The notes beneath the pieces were generated by a model. It made no database searches and was not told where the DNA came from. It saw only the letters and a program-made list of their open reading frames with translations. Both the position numbers and the translations under genes were made by a program. Positions 61,282 through 64,000 of a stretch of 64,000 bases of DNA are shown piece by piece; position 1 is the first letter of the stretch, and each line of letters opens with the position of its first letter. Origin of the DNA: an uncultured Lacticaseibacillus sp. (GTDB lineage: Bacteria > Bacillota > Bacilli > Lactobacillales > Lactobacillaceae); NCBI GenBank assembly GCA_934370925.1, contig CAKRNG010000002.1, forward strand, positions 70,572 to 134,571, read 5' to 3'.

Positions 61282-63250
61282 TCTGCGCCCTCCTTGCCTT
61301 TAGGTCTTGTAGTTGGGCTAAGGCATAGGCCATCTTAACCTCCAGTTCGTCTTTTGAGTTCTTATCAGGTTTACGCCCATTTTCTGCAACAAATTGCTTA
61401 GATTTTTTATACAAGTAAACCAACTCAGCTTGATCAAAATTAGATTTCTTTGCATCAATTGAGCGCTGAATAACACGCAACACATCGCTATCAATGTTAC
61501 GAGACAACACATCGTAGGCTCTCTGAAATGGGTTGATGGAATCGATCAGATTAATGTCCAAGTCATTCACGTTGATAAACTTATCTGCCATACGCAGGAA
61601 TTCGTTCGTATTCCCCTTACTATCGGTCGTAGTATCGACCACGGCATGTCGAAGCACAGTATCGGCCACGGCATATTGACGTACCTCTTCGACTTCCTCA
61701 GTATTCAGGTTTGGATACCGCTGCATAATCACCTTGGGAATTAGAACCTTATTCATGGTCTCAGGATCAACGTTTGCCGCAATACCGTTCTTGACCGCAT
61801 CATCTTGCAAAATTGCGGCTTTCAAATCAGGCATGTCATTTTCAATAATGCTCTTAACATACTTAGTTGACGGATCTTTCAGCCCACGGACAAAGATGTC
61901 CCCGCCATTGCTAGACGACTTATCTTTCTTATGTTTACGCGCTTTAAGATGAATCTCCGGGGCCAGGACTTGTTCCATCAACAACGACGCTGTAATTGCT
62001 TTCAGAATCGAATTGACCGCATACTGAACCTCACCATCTTTAGCATCGGGCTGTTCAATCATATTGGTAAACTGTGCATGTGTCTTATTTGAACTATCAC
62101 GTGTGACACGACCAATAATTTGCACGATTTCCGTCAAAGACCGACGATAACCAATGGTCAACGCCTGTTCTGCCCACGGCCAATCAAAGCCTTCCTTAGC
62201 CATTCCAAGGGCGATTAGAATATCCAAATCGTCCGCACTATTGACCTGCTCACGCAAATAATCTTGAACACGGTCACGACCTTCTTCGGTCACCAAATCA
62301 GCAACCTTAAGTAGTTGGCCATTGACCTTACTCTTAATTGTGTAAATCCCTGTCGCCTGATTCTGATCAACAACATCCCCAATTGCATCAAAAATCGCGT
62401 CTACTTCGTTAAGCTTATCTTTTGTTGATTCACTTGAGTTCACACTGGGAATATGAATGATCGTCTTCTTAGTCACATCTAGCGCTTGATCTAGTGCAGA
62501 CAAATAAGCCCCTTGATAAAACTTGTAATCAATGCCAAACGACTTTAGATACTTGTAGCCATCCAGTTGCTCGTAGTAGGTGTAATTGACCTTATCAAAC
62601 TGCTGCTCATCTTCCGGCGACAAAATCGGTGCGGAATCCCCACGGAAATAAGACCCTGTCATCGCCAATATATGTGCAGTAGAGTTATGCGTAATGTTTT
62701 TCAAAGCCGTTCCAAGCACCGAACTGTCGTCGGACGAGACATGATGGAATTCATCGATTGCCAACATCACTTTATCAAATTTATGATCGTCATCAATCTT
62801 GTCATAAGCGAAGCGCAATGTAGCGTGTGTACATATCAAGATTTTCCCAGTCGGAGAATTGATAAAGTCCACAAACTTCTGAACCTTACTATCATTGCCG
62901 CCGGGTAAGGTCAGATCATATTGTGAATCAATCTGCCAGTCTTCGTAAAAACCATACTTCGCCAGTTCAGTATTCTGGAACGACTTCCCAATAGATCGTT
63001 CGGGAACGGCAACAACGACCTTCTCAACACCCTGATTAGCCAACTTATCCAGCGCAACGAACATCAAGGCACGAGACTTGCCGGATGCGGGTGGGGCTTT
63101 AACGAGCAGATACTGCGAATTGCGATGCTCATAGACGCGGGCTTGCATTTCCCGCATACCCAAATTATTTGTATTGGTACTTTGACCAGTTCGATGGTAT
63201 TTCACATCAACAACATTCTTATTCTCCAAGTGATTGCACCTTCTCTTCAT
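61268..63250 (-). CDS. SF2 helicase of a restriction-like operon (YeeB-like)
   Basis: A 660-residue DExH helicase. Motif I is APPASGKS (52–59), motif II is LAIDEFHH (164–170), motif III is AMTGSYFRGDS (196–206), motif V region GFDWPWAEQALTIGYRRSL, and motif VI is QIIGRVTRDSS (377–386). The rest is helical. Such helicases translocate on DNA in restriction and defence systems. The start overlaps the methyltransferase end by 32 bp; ATG 63250 is used, though a TTG 24 bp later behind AGAAGG is possible. Together with the GIY-YIG gene it forms the restriction side of the operon. Confidence 0.85.
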   Translation of the reverse strand: MKRRCNHLENKNVVDVKYHRTGQSTNTNNLGMREMQARVYEHRNSQYLLVKAPPASGKSRALMFVALDKLANQGVEKVVVAVPERSIGKSFQNTELAKYGFYEDWQIDSQYDLTLPGGNDSKVQKFVDFINSPTGKILICTHATLRFAYDKIDDDHKFDKVMLAIDEFHHVSSDDSSVLGTALKNITHNSTAHILAMTGSYFRGDSAPILSPEDEQQFDKVNYTYYEQLDGYKYLKSFGIDYKFYQGAYLSALDQALDVTKKTIIHIPSVNSSESTKDKLNEVDAIFDAIGDVVDQNQATGIYTIKSKVNGQLLKVADLVTEEGRDRVQDYLREQVNSADDLDILIALGMAKEGFDWPWAEQALTIGYRRSLTEIVQIIGRVTRDSSNKTHAQFTNMIEQPDAKDGEVQYAVNSILKAITASLLMEQVLAPEIHLKARKHKKDKSSSNGGDIFVRGLKDPSTKYVKSIIENDMPDLKAAILQDDAVKNGIAANVDPETMNKVLIPKVIMQRYPNLNTEEVEEVRQYAVADTVLRHAVVDTTTDSKGNTNEFLRMADKFINVNDLDINLIDSINPFQRAYDVLSRNIDSDVLRVIQRSIDAKKSNFDQAELVYLYKKSKQFVAENGRKPDKNSKDELEVKMAYALAQLQDLKARRAQNDGR

Positions 63251-64000
63251 ACATTTTTAGCAACAACGCCAAGCGTTGTGAATCGTCTTTGAAACCGTCC
63301 GCCTTATATGCGCGATCAACAACTTCGTCAAGATTCTGGTGAGCTTCCAACAAACGTGGATTCATTGGCTTGGGATTCTTTTCTGCAAGGGGTGACCCGT
63401 ACAAATCGGCCAAGGTACCACCTTCCTCTTCACGAATATCGAGTATTTCATATATTAAAGTCTCAATTTCATTTTTGCGCCGTGTCGACATGGAAACAAT
63501 CGGAAACGTATTATACACCAGCCCTACCGCATAATGGTAATCATTTTTAAGCCTTCCACCGACCGTCTTAAGCCAGACCATATGGATTTTAGACTGTAAT
63601 ATACCCAATAACCATAGCGGTGCGTCATAGATCTGGTACGCAAGATTTGAGATAACAACATCAGAATCCACCATCCCCATGGGGGCATATATTCTATTTT
63701 CAGACGAAGCGCCAGGTATAATAATAGCCGTTTTGCTTTGCCAGCGATCTTCCGCGAAAAGTTCAGGCATATTCGCTAACTTCTTTGTTGCTGAACGTTT
63801 ACTCGACAACCTTGAATCATGAACACCTTTAATTCTCTCTCTTATTTGAGCGCTGCGTAAATATCCGTTATCTGCATCCTTCAGCCATAAGCAATAGCGA
63901 TCCACGCCCTGTAAGAATTCTCTTGTGGATTTAGGTCAAGATTTGAGACAACATCTCTCGATAAAAAATTGGTCAATGCAAAATGCCCTTTAGGTCATTT
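63219..64000 (-). pseudogene. MmeI/YeeA-type DNA methyltransferase, C-terminal fragment with interrupted frame
   Basis: The last ~240 codons carry the C-terminal half of an MmeI-like adenine methyltransferase: STREFLQGVDRYCLWLKDAD, IRERIKGVHDSRLSSKRSATKKLANMPELF, ENRIYAPMGMVDSD, GGRLKNDYHYAVGLVYNTFPIV and NPRLLEAHQNLDEVVDRAY. The frame is blocked upstream by a TGA at 63936–63938, in the middle of a conserved stretch. Another frame (63939–63994) reads KGHFALTNFLSRDVVSNLDLNP and joins it if one base is missing near 63925–63935; that frame in turn stops at 63995–63997. So the gene looks frameshifted, or the sequence has an error. A GTG at 63905 is the only start in the open part. The N-terminal catalytic NPPY region lies outside the window. 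Confidence 0.6.

Larger units (their letters stand above)
48530..64000. mobile_element. Integrative mobilizable element (left part)
   Basis: From the region just upstream of rbgA to the window end all genes are accessory: integrase, excisionase-like, mobilization proteins, Rep, small unknowns and a defence-like operon. The housekeeping neighbourhood expected upstream of rbgA does not appear. Base composition is more AT-rich, most clearly after 57,000. A relaxase and MobC without a coupling protein or type IV secretion genes in view suggests mobilizable rather than self-transmissible. The right end is not in the window, so size and attachment core remain open. Confidence 0.85.

Noticed and set aside
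48623..64000. Prophage interpretation of the accessory region
   Set aside because: No capsid, tail, terminase, portal or lysis gene is visible; relaxase, MobC and Rep point to a mobilizable element.

Overview
The window looks like the chromosome of a lactic acid bacterium of the family Lactobacillaceae (Firmicutes) with a medium GC content of roughly one half. This rests on gene order rather than on a species marker: dinG–ypmB–aspB–asnS–dnaD–pbp1A–recU–ypsA–gpsB–rnpB–rlmL, plsY–parE–parC, and hslU–hslV–xerC–topA–dprA–rnhB–rbgA are the arrangements known from lactobacilli. Strong AGGAGG ribosome binding sites, a type B RNase P RNA and a PyrR attenuator fit as well.

Region 1 (1–19,200) is housekeeping: a DinG C-terminus, a small membrane protein, an aminotransferase, asparaginyl-tRNA synthetase, DnaD, then divergent cell-wall/recombination genes (pbp1A, recU), ypsA, gpsB, RNase P RNA, a 23S rRNA methyltransferase, an M13 endopeptidase, an Mga-like regulator, an EbsA-like protein, fhs, lspA, rluD and a PyrR-controlled uracil permease. 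The usual nth gene after dnaD is absent.

Region 2 (19,200–23,400) is where a lactobacillus would carry its pyrimidine operon. Here only uraA and a full-length but heavily altered carA/carB pair remain. The CarA-like protein lacks the glutaminase Cys and His, and the CarB-like protein lacks metal/ATP ligands in both ATP-grasp halves, yet both frames are open.

Region 3 (23,600–48,500) holds rqcH, a DegV protein, a NUDIX hydrolase with a repeated operator, an ArsR regulator, a DUF4811-like membrane protein, a vitamin B6 uptake/kinase pair, a Mn-dependent pyrophosphatase flanked by inverted repeats, a LysR regulator, topoisomerase IV, plsY, a LacX-type epimerase, hslUV, xerC, topA, dprA, rnhB and rbgA. 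Long dispersed intergenic repeats (about 160–180 bp) recur. Two copies sit in the loop of a pre-existing terminator hairpin, and two near-identical copies flank ppaC in inverted orientation.

Region 4 (about 48,530 to the window end) is an integrated, probably mobilizable element entering just upstream of rbgA. In order it holds a tyrosine integrase, a small excisionase-like protein, mobilization genes (a membrane protein partly nested in a relaxase, plus MobC), a hairpin-rich oriT candidate, a large Rep combining HUH endonuclease and SF3 helicase motifs, a run of five small unknown genes on the opposite strand, and a defence-like operon. That operon reads (transcribed leftwards) MmeI/YeeA-type DNA methyltransferase C-terminus, SF2 helicase (YeeB-like), GIY-YIG protein (YeeC-like) and an unknown 164-residue protein. 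The methyltransferase frame is interrupted close to the window edge, so it may be decayed. The far end of the element lies outside the window.
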